The position numbers and the translations under genes were made by a program. The notes below the pieces were generated by a model. The model saw only the letters and a program-made list of their open reading frames with translations. It made no database searches and was not told the origin of the DNA. This document shows positions 53,240-61,887 of a stretch of 64,000 nucleotides of DNA, piece after piece; positions within the stretch are counted from its first letter, which is position 1; every line of letters starts with the position of its first letter. The stretch spans positions 124,001 to 188,000 of the forward strand of contig MKUW01000006.1 in the NCBI GenBank assembly GCA_001899005.1, given 5' to 3'. The DNA is from Chloroflexi bacterium 44-23. Its GTDB lineage: Bacteria > Chloroflexota > Anaerolineae > Anaerolineales > Anaerolineaceae.

Positions 53240-53791
53240 ATGCCTAAAAATAATCAAAATCAATCACTGCCTAATATCTTGCTTATCGTTTTTTCAATGA
53301 TATGGATAGTTTTCACAAGTATCCGCAGTTCATCAACAGCTGAAATTCGAAATGTGCAACCACAAAAGGGATTTCTTGCACCTGATTTTCAATTAAAAAG
53401 TCTCGATGGGAATACAGTCAGTTTGGACCAATTAAACGGCAAACCCATATTGATAAATTTTTGGGCCAGTTGGTGCATTCCATGCCAAACTGAAATGCCA
53501 GCCATCCAGGAAATGTTCGAACGTTATGGATCAAAAATCTACATAGCAGCAATAAACAATACCGCTCAGGATTCTCTTGCAAATGTCAGGGCATTCGTTA
53601 ACAAAAACCAGCTCACTTTTCCAGTGCTTCTCGATGAACGCGGTCTCATTACCAGTAGCTATCAAGTTCAAGCACTTCCCACCACTTTTTTTGTCAATTC
53701 AAATGGTGTTATTCAGGAAATTATCATTGGTGGACCCATGTCTGAGACATTGCTGGAAATTCGCTTTAAACAGCTCTTGGGAGAACCATAA
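53240..53791 (+). CDS. TlpA-like membrane-anchored thioredoxin
   Basis: This 183-aa protein has an N-terminal hydrophobic anchor (about residues 12-30) and an AhpC/TSA-TlpA thioredoxin fold outside. The redox motif is W-C-I-P-C, followed by the cis-Pro region A-L-P-T-T-F-F. It should reduce or exchange disulfides at the outer face of the membrane. The stop overlaps the next start by one base (TAATG). No Shine-Dalgarno sequence is visible. Confidence 0.86.
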   Translation: MPKNNQNQSLPNILLIVFSMIWIVFTSIRSSSTAEIRNVQPQKGFLAPDFQLKSLDGNTVSLDQLNGKPILINFWASWCIPCQTEMPAIQEMFERYGSKIYIAAINNTAQDSLANVRAFVNKNQLTFPVLLDERGLITSSYQVQALPTTFFVNSNGVIQEIIIGGPMSETLLEIRFKQLLGEP

Positions 53792-54549
53792 TGCTACCCA
53801 TACTTAATATTGGACCTTTAGCAATTCAGGCACCCGGTTTAATCATATTAATTGGCATTTGGTTGGCGCTGACTCTCATCGAAAAAAATAGCGTGAAATT
53901 CAACGTCGACAGCAATGTTCTCAGCAATTTAATTTTATGGTTTCTACTCTCGATCGTATTGTTTGCCCGAATAGGATACGTAGCGAAATATTTTTCGGTA
54001 TTTGTTGAACGGCCACTTTCAATTCTTTCTCCTAATTTGGCTCTTTTCGATCCTCTTTCCGGTCTTATTCTGGGTTCTGTTTTCTTCTTAGTCTTGATAC
54101 AAAGGAAAAAACTGCATTTTCGGGATGTACTTAATGCATTAACTCCTGGTCTGTCTATCTTTGCTATATTTTATTTTTTGTCATTACTGGCATCCGGACA
54201 ATACTACGGATTGCCATCTTCTCTCCCATGGGCGATTCCATTATGGGGAATCGAGAGGCATCCTTTGCAACTCTATTATGTATTACTGCTAATAATTCTG
54301 TCTGCTTGGATTTTCTGGCTGGTGGAAAAAGAAAAAAAGATTTCCTTTTTATTTTTGGAATTTGTCCGCTGGTTCTCGGTTATTCTGATCTTTTTGGATT
54401 TCTTTCGTGGAGATGGAGCAATGCAAATTGGCTCAATACATATACTACAAATAGTGGGATTTCTGTTGCTGCTTTCATCTTTTATTTTATTGAAAAGGTT
54501 TCAAGCAGAAAAGATATCCCCATCAGTCATTCAACGAGCTGAAAAATAA
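53791..54549 (+). CDS. Divergent Lgt-fold membrane protein
   Basis: This 252-aa protein has about seven hydrophobic helices and local likeness to prolipoprotein diacylglyceryl transferase: A-R-I-G-Y-V, a G-Q-Y-Y-G segment, L-P-W-A-I and R-H-P-x-Q-L-Y. The catalytic-region segment G-R-I-G-N-F-x-x-G-E of Lgt is replaced (S-L-L-A-S-G-Q), so the key Arg and Asn are missing, and the H-G-G motif is also changed to L-S-G. It may not be a standard Lgt. It is translationally coupled to the TlpA-like gene. Confidence 0.72.
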   Translation: MLPILNIGPLAIQAPGLIILIGIWLALTLIEKNSVKFNVDSNVLSNLILWFLLSIVLFARIGYVAKYFSVFVERPLSILSPNLALFDPLSGLILGSVFFLVLIQRKKLHFRDVLNALTPGLSIFAIFYFLSLLASGQYYGLPSSLPWAIPLWGIERHPLQLYYVLLLIILSAWIFWLVEKEKKISFLFLEFVRWFSVILIFLDFFRGDGAMQIGSIHILQIVGFLLLLSSFILLKRFQAEKISPSVIQRAEK

Positions 54550-54810
54550 GCTAGCTTTCAAATTTTAGGCGAGATTTCATGATTTTTCAAAGAAAGTATT
54601 ATCCACATGGATTTCGTTCGAAATATATGACCTCTCCAGCTTGGTTATTTCTTCAAAAAAATATTTACTACTCAAAAACCCTGAATTTGGGCTGGACGTT
54701 GCTTATAAGTTAATTGAATTTTGAAATGTAAACATCGTAAACAAAAGTTTATTTTTAGCGTGGGATACGTTTATTTTTCATTCTGTAATAAGAATGTAAT
54801 TACCAAAAAA

Positions 54811-55827
54811 TTAATTTTCTCTCTTGATTAGTTGGGCTGTAAGCTCTTTAATCACTTGCAACCCCTCCGAATTGATATTGGTCAAACTGAGCAATGCTTT
54901 GTTGGCCAGATTTGAGTAATATTGTGCTACATTTTCTGCATATTTTCTTGCTCCAATTTTCTCCAGCTCCATAATCAATCGCGCAATGCTTTCATCATCT
55001 TTTTCAGTATTCCGCATTAATTCGATAATGGCAGGATTATTTTCAAATCCATAAACTACCGGTAAGGTCTTTTTACCATCTTTGAGATCCGCAGAAACAG
55101 GTTTCCCTGTCTTTTGCTCATTGCCCCAAATTCCCAAAACATCGTCCCATACTTGAAACGCAATACCGATCGCCTCACCATAAGTACGCAAGGAATTCCG
55201 ATTCATTTTTGAAGATTGAGATACGATTGCGCCAAGTTCTGCCGATGCACCCATCAAAGCAGCGGTTTTCCCTGTGATCATTTCGAAGTAATCATCACGG
55301 GAAATTTCATCACGCGATTCAAATGACATATCCAGGTATTGGCCGCCAGTCAATGAAATGCATGTCTGATTCAATAAAACCGATGCTTCATATGCCACCA
55401 TTGGATTTACTTTGATACCCAAATGCAACATACTTATTTGCGCCAGCGAAAACATGGCATCTCCGCAATTAACGGCTTGATTAACGCCCCACAATTTCCA
55501 TACGGTTGGTTGACCGCGCCGGAATTCAGATTGATCCTCAATATCATCATGTACCAAAGAAAAATTATGTAGCAGTTCAATTGATGCCGCAGCAGGCAAT
55601 GCCTTCTGCCACTCACCGCCACACAGCTGGGTTGCCAGCAAGACAATTAAAGGGCGAATCCTTTTTCCCTGCGTATTTTTGGAACCATTCTGGCTTTGCC
55701 ACCCCATATGGTAAGCTATCATTTCCTTCATTCCTGAATAACGAGAAGGAATATGTTGATTAACCAGGTCTTTAAGTACTTCTTCTAAATCCGGCAACAT
55801 TTCTGCGGTTGATTCCTGAATTGTCAT
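54811..55827 (-). CDS. Polyprenyl synthetase (GGPP/FPP-type)
   Basis: This 338-aa all-helical prenyltransferase has the first Asp-rich motif D-D-I-E-D followed by R-R-G-Q-P-T-V, and a second D-rich motif near W-D-D-V-L-G. It elongates allylic diphosphates with isopentenyl diphosphate. Chain length cannot be told from these motifs. The ATG at 55827 was chosen, 1 base after the fni stop. The longer frame overlaps fni. Confidence 0.9.
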   Translation of the reverse strand: MTIQESTAEMLPDLEEVLKDLVNQHIPSRYSGMKEMIAYHMGWQSQNGSKNTQGKRIRPLIVLLATQLCGGEWQKALPAAASIELLHNFSLVHDDIEDQSEFRRGQPTVWKLWGVNQAVNCGDAMFSLAQISMLHLGIKVNPMVAYEASVLLNQTCISLTGGQYLDMSFESRDEISRDDYFEMITGKTAALMGASAELGAIVSQSSKMNRNSLRTYGEAIGIAFQVWDDVLGIWGNEQKTGKPVSADLKDGKKTLPVVYGFENNPAIIELMRNTEKDDESIARLIMELEKIGARKYAENVAQYYSNLANKALLSLTNINSEGLQVIKELTAQLIKREN

Positions 55828-55828
55828 T

Positions 55829-56860
55829 TTATTTCTCAATCTTTTCAATTTTATGGTTTTGAAATCCTTTTATGTTTAGAGAACCGGTTACAAACATGGC
55901 AATCCGAAATATTCTGGCAATAATTTCAATTTCTTTTTCAAGTTGATCATAGGACAAAGCGGCTTTCTTTAGAATCGCCCCGGCGATCCCAGCCAGATCT
56001 GCACCTAAAGCGATTGCCTTTGCCACATCCATCCCGGTTCGTAATCCCCCAGAAGCAAATAACGCAATATTCAGGCTCGATCCGGCAATGTCCGTAAGAG
56101 CTTTTGCAGTGGGCAAACCCCAATCAAGGAATGCTTCTGCCACTCGAATATCACTATCATTTGATAGGCGGAACCGTTCCACCTGAGACCAGGAAGTTCC
56201 ACCTGCGCCCGATACATCAATTGCGGCCACGCCTACATCAATCAATTTTTTTGCCAAAGAAGCGGATATTCCCCAGCCCACTTCTTTCACAACCAAGGGG
56301 ACTGTAAGTTTTTTGGCTACTTGCTCTATTTTCGGCAATAGACTTTCAAAATTTGTGTTTCCATTCAGTTGTATCGCTTCTTGTAATGGATTTAAATGTA
56401 AAATCAATCCATCGGCACCAATCATATCGACAGCCTGCAAGCATTCATTTATCCCGAATCCATAATTAAATTGTACTGCTCCCAGATTCGCGAACAATAA
56501 AATTGAAGGGGCATACTTACGAACTTGAAAGGATGATACCAGCTTGGGATCTTCGATTGCAGCTCTTTGTGAGCCCACCCCCATGGCAAGCCCATATTTT
56601 TCAGCAGCACTTGCCAGTCTTTGATTAATTTCCGCTGCCAGATCAGTTCCACCCGTCATCGAAGAGAAAAGTATTGGAAGGCCAACTGATTTATTAAATA
56701 GTCGATGTTGGGTATCGATTTTAGCAAGATCAATTTCTGGCAAAGCATTGTGCAGGAAGCGATATTGCTCAAAACCATTACTTAAATGGGAAGAGACATC
56801 TTTCTCGAGGTTTATTTTAATATGATCGCTTTTCCGATTAGAAATAAATTTATCATCCAT
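55829..56860 (-). CDS. fni: Type 2 isopentenyl-diphosphate delta-isomerase
   Basis: This 343-aa FMN-dependent enzyme interconverts IPP and DMAPP. It has N-R-K-S-D-H-I at the start, the T-G-G-T substrate motif (S-S-M-T-G-G-T-D), G-S-Q-R-A-A, H-L-N-P-L-Q-E and the FMN-binding S-G-A-G-G-T-S-W and A-S-G-G-L-R-T-G segments. The ATG at 56860 was chosen over a TTG 12 bases upstream. The next gene on the strand is a polyprenyl synthetase, so both serve isoprenoid synthesis. Confidence 0.94.
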   Translation of the reverse strand: MDDKFISNRKSDHIKINLEKDVSSHLSNGFEQYRFLHNALPEIDLAKIDTQHRLFNKSVGLPILFSSMTGGTDLAAEINQRLASAAEKYGLAMGVGSQRAAIEDPKLVSSFQVRKYAPSILLFANLGAVQFNYGFGINECLQAVDMIGADGLILHLNPLQEAIQLNGNTNFESLLPKIEQVAKKLTVPLVVKEVGWGISASLAKKLIDVGVAAIDVSGAGGTSWSQVERFRLSNDSDIRVAEAFLDWGLPTAKALTDIAGSSLNIALFASGGLRTGMDVAKAIALGADLAGIAGAILKKAALSYDQLEKEIEIIARIFRIAMFVTGSLNIKGFQNHKIEKIEK

Positions 56861-56938
56861 AACTTTTCTCAAACAAGGTGTATTAATACTAAAAGCTTCA
56901 ATTTTCTTTCAAATTCTTATATCACAAATCGATTTTAC

Positions 56939-56966
56939 TTGACAGAATAAAAAGGAACGTTACAAT
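56939..56966 (+). promoter_or_regulatory. Promoter of the acyl carrier protein gene
   Basis: TTGACA (56939-56944) and TACAAT (56961-56966) are spaced by 16 bases, about 38 bases before the ATG. Confidence 0.75.
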
Positions 56967-57004
56967 TTTCAAGTATACAGGATAGAAAATTTCAGGAGGA
57001 ACGA

Positions 57005-57241
57005 ATGAGCGATGTTTTTGACCAGGTGAAAGCGATCATAGTCGATGTTCTCAAAGTCGATGAAAACGAACTTGATATGGATACCCGATTTATCGAAGAT
57101 CTTAAAGCAGATTCAATGGATCAATTTTTTCTCATAGATGGTTTCAGTGAAAAATTTGATTTGCAAATTCCAGATGAAAGTGCCCGGCAAATCAAATCCA
57201 TTGGCGATGCAGTTAATTATATAGAACAAAATTTAAACTAG
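57005..57241 (+). CDS. acpP: Acyl carrier protein
   Basis: This 78-aa acidic carrier has the phosphopantetheine site D-S-M-D at about Ser39 (D-S-L/M form). AGGAGGA precedes the ATG. It holds acyl chains for fatty acid or other lipid synthesis. It is a single gene not next to other fab genes, so a dedicated partner is not excluded. A perfect palindromic terminator follows. Confidence 0.92.
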   Translation: MSDVFDQVKAIIVDVLKVDENELDMDTRFIEDLKADSMDQFFLIDGFSEKFDLQIPDESARQIKSIGDAVNYIEQNLN

Positions 57242-57260
57242 TCCATTTTTCAATTCATTT

Positions 57261-57300
57261 CGATAATAAAAATGTGCCCTAGGGCACATTTTTATTATCG
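57261..57300. terminator. Perfect 40-base palindrome, bidirectional terminator between acpP and sucD
   Basis: Bases 57261-57300 are a perfect inverted repeat with 20-base arms and no spacer. It has a GC core (GTGCCC/GGGCAC) and A/T tracts on both sides. The last six bases overlap the end of sucD, including its TAA at 57295-57297. Confidence 0.88.
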
Positions 57301-58161
57301 AATCAGTAACTCCGCAATTTCTTCGGGGTGTCGGGCTATTTGAACACCAGAGATGCGCAGTGCTTGAATTTTCTCCGCTGCGGTCCCCTCTCCATCTTCA
57401 ATAATTGCGCCTGCATGCCCCATCCGTTTCCCTTCCGGTGCTGAATCACCGGCTATGAAAGATACAACTGGTTTTGTCATAAATTGTGCGATGTAGTCTG
57501 CTGCCTTTTGCTCGTCATTGCCTCCTATTTCACCGATCATCACAACCTGGTCGGTTTGAGGATCAGCTTCGAACATCTCAAGCACATCAATGAAATCCAA
57601 CCCATGAATTGGGTCACCACCGATGCCAATACAAGTGCTGGCACCGATATCTTTCATCATCATTGCATGCAGAACTTCATATGTCAGGGTTCCGGAACGT
57701 GAAATGACGCCCACGTTGCCAGGTTTTGAAATGTTTCCGGGAATGATACCCACGTTCGATTCACCCGGGGTCAGTAAACCCGGGCAGTTTGGACCAACAA
57801 GTTTTACATTGTGCTGATCCAAATACATTCGAACTTGCATCATATCCCGCACAGGCACGCCTTCGGTTATGCATACTACCAGCGGAATGCCTGCATCAGC
57901 AGCTTCAATCATCGCATCTGCCGCGTAGTTGGCTGGTACAAATATGACGCTAACATTTGCACCAGTCGCATTGTGAGCGACTTTTACGGAATCAAAAATA
58001 GGTGTTTTGCCGTCAAAAATCCAATCCCCACCCTTACCTGGTGTTACGCCTGCGACAATATTCGTGCCATACTGCAGCATTTGCCAGCTATGGAAGAGCC
58101 CCTCATTACCTGTGATGCCTTGTACTAACACACGGCTCTTATTGTTGATAAGAATACTCAT
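57295..58161 (-). CDS. sucD: Succinate--CoA ligase, alpha subunit
   Basis: This 288-aa subunit carries the phosphohistidine (G-H-A-G-A-I segment) and the CoA-binding fold (G-I-T-G-N-E-G, P-N-C-P-G). It makes succinyl-CoA or, in reverse, ATP and succinate. Its ATG overlaps the sucC stop by 4 bases. Confidence 0.96.
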   Translation of the reverse strand: MSILINNKSRVLVQGITGNEGLFHSWQMLQYGTNIVAGVTPGKGGDWIFDGKTPIFDSVKVAHNATGANVSVIFVPANYAADAMIEAADAGIPLVVCITEGVPVRDMMQVRMYLDQHNVKLVGPNCPGLLTPGESNVGIIPGNISKPGNVGVISRSGTLTYEVLHAMMMKDIGASTCIGIGGDPIHGLDFIDVLEMFEADPQTDQVVMIGEIGGNDEQKAADYIAQFMTKPVVSFIAGDSAPEGKRMGHAGAIIEDGEGTAAEKIQALRISGVQIARHPEEIAELLIR

Positions 58162-59300
58162 AAGGACCCTCCCTCGGCTAAAATAACGGCTGACCTGGCT
58201 GCCTGAACCAGCGAGGTTGCGGTATGGATCGCTGATCCTGCCAGTAATTGTCTTCCTTCTTCTGCATTCGTTCCCACCAACCGAACAACAACCGGGATTT
58301 TCACTTCCACTTCATTAAAAGCTGCCAGGATTCCACGGGCAACTTCATCACAGCGCGTTATACCACCAAAAATATTGATCAAAATTACGCGCACATTTGG
58401 GTCGGAAAGAATAATCCTCAACGCTGCAGCAACTTTCTCTGCTCCGGCTCCCCCACCAATATCCAGGAAATTTGCGGGTAGACCTCCAGATTGCTGAATA
58501 ATATCCATCGTCGCCATAGCCAAACCTGCGCCATTAACCATACAACCAATGTGGCCGTCCAATTTAATGTATGAAAGACCATATTTTCGGGCTTCGATCT
58601 CCGCCGGTGCTTCAACATCCACATCACGCATCTCCATGAAATCTGGATGGCGGAACAAGGCATTATCGTCAATGATCATTTTGGCGTCCAGCGCCAGCAA
58701 GCGGCGATCTTTTGATAAGACAAGAGGGTTAATTTCTGCCAAAGTGGCGTCACTTTCCCAAAAAACACGGTAGAGTCCATGCAATATTTTTATAAAATTC
58801 TTCCAATGTTCTTTGGGAAGGTCGATGCCTATAGCTATGTCGCGTGCTTGAAAATCTTGTAGTCCAATTAACGGATTGATTGCAATTTTAATAATTTTTT
58901 CAGGTGACAAATGAGCAACTTCTTCAATGTCGACACCCCCAGCTGCAGATGCCATCACGATTGGTGATCTGGAGGCACGGTCATTGACAATAGCCAGGTA
59001 TATTTCCCTATCAATACCGACCGCTTCATCTACCAGGATTTTACGAACAGGCAATCCTTTGATTTCCATCCCAAGAATGTCGGTCGCAAATTGCTTTGCC
59101 TCCGCAGGATCGCGTGCTAATTTAATACCTCCCGCTTTTCCGCGTCCGCCCACCAAAACTTGAGATTTGATGACTACTCGTCCACCTAGCTCTTCGGCGA
59201 TTTGTTTCACCTCCGAAGCATTATTGGAAATTCTTCCGCGAGGTATCGGTACATCATATTTTTCGAACAACTTTTTCGATTGGTATTCATGTAATTTCAT
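58158..59300 (-). CDS. sucC: Succinate--CoA ligase, beta subunit
   Basis: This 380-aa subunit has an ATP-grasp domain (about residues 1-230; M-K-L-H-E-Y-Q-S-K and G-G-R-G-K-A-G-G) and a C-terminal ligase domain (G-G-I-T-R-C-D). The ATG at 59300 follows GGGAGAG and gives the usual start; a longer upstream frame is not supported. It is translationally coupled to sucD. Confidence 0.96.
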   Translation of the reverse strand: MKLHEYQSKKLFEKYDVPIPRGRISNNASEVKQIAEELGGRVVIKSQVLVGGRGKAGGIKLARDPAEAKQFATDILGMEIKGLPVRKILVDEAVGIDREIYLAIVNDRASRSPIVMASAAGGVDIEEVAHLSPEKIIKIAINPLIGLQDFQARDIAIGIDLPKEHWKNFIKILHGLYRVFWESDATLAEINPLVLSKDRRLLALDAKMIIDDNALFRHPDFMEMRDVDVEAPAEIEARKYGLSYIKLDGHIGCMVNGAGLAMATMDIIQQSGGLPANFLDIGGGAGAEKVAAALRIILSDPNVRVILINIFGGITRCDEVARGILAAFNEVEVKIPVVVRLVGTNAEEGRQLLAGSAIHTATSLVQAARSAVILAEGGSL

Positions 59301-59405
59301 TATCTCTCCCTTACCAAAATCGAACATAAAATTGTGTACATCTTTAAAAAATTATACATGCAGTATAAGCAGAGCACAGGCATCTGTATAAAGCAATTTC
59401 AAGGG

Positions 59406-59443
59406 GAAAAACAAAAACCGGGAGGTTCTAAAACTCCCGGCTT
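59406..59443 (-). terminator. Terminator behind the SPFH-HTH gene
   Basis: On the minus strand, stem CCGGGAG/CTCCCGG with a 9-base loop is followed by TTTTTGTTTTT. It lies about 20 bases after the stop of the gene at 59464. Confidence 0.88.
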
Positions 59444-59463
59444 TGATTCACACTTGATGTGAT

Positions 59464-60513
59464 TTATCCCTTTAAGAAATCGTCCAGCGCTGATTTGCTT
59501 ATCCGGTAAGCCGACCCGATCTTTCTGGCCTTCAGGTCTCCTGCAACGATTGCAGCAACAATATCCTCTTCTGAAACCCGCACTATTGCAGCAGCTTCAG
59601 CTGGAGTCATTACATCTGACGTTGCACTACTGGCAGCAGCTGCACCACCTGCTGCGCCGGATTGAGCTCCAGTCATTCCTGAGAGCGATTGCGAAATAAC
59701 GTTCCCGATACCAACACCAGCACCAATTCCGGCAGTCAATCCTGCGCCACCGCCCTCATTCCGAGCAGCTTCACGAAGTGCATCGGCAGCTTGGAGTTGT
59801 GTGTAGGTTTGCATATCCAGCATTCCCATTGCTCGCAATTCTTCAGCGGATTTATCAGAAGGTTTAAGATTCGAAATATAAAAGGATTTTAATAATAAAC
59901 CTAGAGCAGCAAAATCATCCTGCGCCTTGGCGCGAACACCTGCTCCTAACTCCTCTGTTAAACCGATTAATTCAGCAACGCTTTTTACCGCTCCTGTCTC
60001 ACCTAACAGATCCTGTAGCTTTGATAACAGCATGGCTCGCAGCCTGCCTTCAATTTCTGCCATGCGATAAATGCCGTTCGCACCAACAACCTGCGTGACA
60101 AATTGCTGCGCATCTTTTACCTGGAAGCTAAAACTTCCAAATCCCTGCAATAAAGCAACACCTAAACCCATTCCAGGATTCCGAACGAGAATCGGCTGTG
60201 GTGTACCCCACTTTTGATCCACAAATTCGCGCATTGAGACATAATAGATTTCAGCGGTAAAGGGAGTCCGGTCATTAAATACCTTCCCAATCAGGTTGAC
60301 AAGCAACGGGATATTGGCGGTAACGATTGTGTGCCTGCCTGGACCAAATTCATCTAAGGCACGACCATCACGAAAGAAGACTGCTTTTTGAGATTCACGA
60401 ACAATCACCTGCGAGCCAATTCGTAAATCCGCTATGCCTACTTCCGGAAATCGATGGACGATCTCATCCTTCATTTCACTTGCATATTCAACGACATCAA
60501 ATACTCTAGCCAT
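59464..60513 (-). CDS. SPFH-domain protein with C-terminal excisionase-type HTH
   Basis: This 349-aa protein has a YdjI-like SPFH domain (about residues 25-225), an Ala/Gly-rich linker (about 245-300), and an excisionase/MerR-type winged helix (about 302-349: M-T-P-A-E-A-A-A-I-V-R-V-S...K-I-G-S-A-Y-R-I-S-K-S-A-L-D-D-F-L). SPFH proteins form membrane-associated rings. The common YdjI relatives end in a zinc ribbon, and here a helix-turn-helix replaces it. It may bind DNA or a peptide partner. The gene follows the 178-aa unknown by 41 bases. Confidence 0.78.
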   Translation of the reverse strand: MARVFDVVEYASEMKDEIVHRFPEVGIADLRIGSQVIVRESQKAVFFRDGRALDEFGPGRHTIVTANIPLLVNLIGKVFNDRTPFTAEIYYVSMREFVDQKWGTPQPILVRNPGMGLGVALLQGFGSFSFQVKDAQQFVTQVVGANGIYRMAEIEGRLRAMLLSKLQDLLGETGAVKSVAELIGLTEELGAGVRAKAQDDFAALGLLLKSFYISNLKPSDKSAEELRAMGMLDMQTYTQLQAADALREAARNEGGGAGLTAGIGAGVGIGNVISQSLSGMTGAQSGAAGGAAAASSATSDVMTPAEAAAIVRVSEEDIVAAIVAGDLKARKIGSAYRISKSALDDFLKG

Positions 60514-60554
60514 CTGGTTACTCCATTCGTAATTGAATTAATAATAAATTTCGA

Positions 60555-61091
60555 TCAGGGGGTTTTCTCAGTGTTAATACCACCCATAATCACTTCGGAC
60601 CGTTTGTTATATGCATCCAAGGATTGTTGTGCTGTAGAAGTTAAATTCCGGATTGTTGCAGGCAAACCATCAGTTCCCAGAGATGCTTCAACATTATCAA
60701 TTGCACGACTTAATTGATCTGCATGATCCATTAAAGCCAGATCATATTGGTACACTGTTGCCAATTCTTCTTCGCGAATTTTAATTGCATCAAAAAATGG
60801 TGCATAACCATAGGTGGCATGCCGAATTCTATCGATGAATTGCCGAATTTTAATCGCAGCTCGTTCGAGGTCATCCACCCATTCAAGCCCACCAGTACTG
60901 ATAAGTTCTGTCTGTAACCCAGAAATTCGATGCCATTCTACTTCAAATCGATCCGCAACAGCATCCCTTAATATTTTGTCTGAAGCTCTACGATTTTCAC
61001 GTTCAATATATCCATTAAATCCTGGCACTTTACTTAATAATTTCCTGATTGCATCCTGATTTGCTGTTACACGATCAAATAAATCGCTCAT
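60555..61091 (-). CDS. Helical protein of unknown function, partner of the SPFH-HTH gene
   Basis: This 178-aa protein is almost entirely helical, with heptad-like stretches (residues about 55-150), suggesting a coiled coil. It has no signal peptide or membrane segment. AAGGAGGAG precedes the ATG, and a TATAAT lies upstream on the minus strand (ATTATA at 61141-61146). It is transcribed with the SPFH-HTH gene and is probably a partner. No family was recognised. Confidence 0.66.
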   Translation of the reverse strand: MSDLFDRVTANQDAIRKLLSKVPGFNGYIERENRRASDKILRDAVADRFEVEWHRISGLQTELISTGGLEWVDDLERAAIKIRQFIDRIRHATYGYAPFFDAIKIREEELATVYQYDLALMDHADQLSRAIDNVEASLGTDGLPATIRNLTSTAQQSLDAYNKRSEVIMGGINTEKTP

Positions 61092-61304
61092 AACTCCTCC
61101 TTGACAAGTTCCTTATTATTTATCCTTTATTACTTTATTTATTATAGCTTAATCTAATGACAACCGAATGCAAACTTGGTAACTCTATATACGCAAACCG
61201 AATTAATTCGTTTCATTTTGCTGATTGTTTCCAAAATTGGCGAATTAGGCGTAAAAATTGCGTAAAAACGCCCTTTGCTGTAAGGTATCTGTAATGTAAA
61301 CCTA

Positions 61305-61332
61305 TTGCAATAATGTTCGGACGGGTTATAAT
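61305..61332 (+). promoter_or_regulatory. Promoter of the Flp pilin gene
   Basis: TTGCAA (61305-61310) and TATAAT (61327-61332) are spaced by 16 bases, about 45 bases before the ATG at 61378. Confidence 0.72.
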
Positions 61333-61377
61333 ATGACTAACATTTTAGAAAATTAATGAGGGAAGGAGGATACTAAC

Positions 61378-61524
61378 ATGTTATTTGCACCGAAAGAAAA
61401 AGGCCAAGGTTTAGTTGAGTACGCATTAATTCTTGTATTAGTAGCTGTTGTTGTAATTGTTATTTTGGCGTTACTCGGGCCGGCAATTGGTAATATCTTC
61501 AGTAATATCGTTACCGCAATTTAA
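61378..61524 (+). CDS. flp: Flp/Fap-type pilin subunit
   Basis: A 48-aa frame with a strong ribosome binding site (GGAAGGAGG) before the ATG. It reads K-E-K-G-Q-G-L-V-E-Y-A-L-I-L and then a hydrophobic helix. The G-Q-x-x-V-E-Y-A-L pattern with Glu at position +5 of the mature pilin is the hallmark of Flp pilins. The prepilin peptidase TadV/CpaA would cut after the Gly. It is followed by a terminator and then other Tad pilus genes. Confidence 0.9.
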   Translation: MLFAPKEKGQGLVEYALILVLVAVVVIVILALLGPAIGNIFSNIVTAI

Positions 61525-61544
61525 TCGCATCGAACATTGAAATG

Positions 61545-61577
61545 AAAAAGAGATCTCTTCACGGAGGTCTCTTTTTT
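61545..61577 (+). terminator. Terminator of the Flp pilin gene
   Basis: Stem AAAAGAGATCTC / GAGGTCTCTTTT with one G-T pair and a 6-base loop, ending in six T. It separates the abundant pilin from the assembly genes. Confidence 0.9.
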
Positions 61578-61887
61578 AATTAACAGCCAATTTGTCACAT
61601 GCTAATTAACACAATTTTTATTGTCTTGTTGCTTGTGGCACCTTACAATACTGCAAAACGGACTTGCAAAATTGATTAATAATTTTTTCTATATGGTTGT
61701 ATAATCAAAATGATCTCAAATTAAATCCGACATCTATAATATTGGCACAATTTATGCATTATTCTGATATGTAAAGAGGCAGGGGAATACCATTATTTGT
61801 GTGTTTGTGATCAAATTCATTTTTTTGGATTGCCGGATAATAAACAAATTGGTTAGTTTCCCGCACAATTAATAAGGAGACATGGGC
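61578..61887 (+). other. Leader region upstream of cpaB without a gene
   Basis: About 310 bases with no coding frame of note. A TATAAT at 61700-61705 may be the -10 box of the cpaB transcript, with no good -35 box. A TTGGCAC...GC element at 61742-61757 resembles a sigma-54 -24/-12 site in spacing, but Chloroflexota usually lack that sigma factor, so it is not called. Confidence 0.4.

Noticed and set aside
54580..54720. A 45-codon frame starting with ATG in the gap between the Lgt-like and polyprenyl synthetase genes
   Set aside because: No family-like sequence, no good ribosome binding site and AT-rich random-looking composition.
61742..61757. TTGGCAC and GC with sigma-54-like -24/-12 spacing upstream of cpaB
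   Set aside because: The spacing fits (GG-N10-GC), but the -12 part is weak, no enhancer-binding site is seen and Chloroflexota usually lack RpoN. A chance match is likely.
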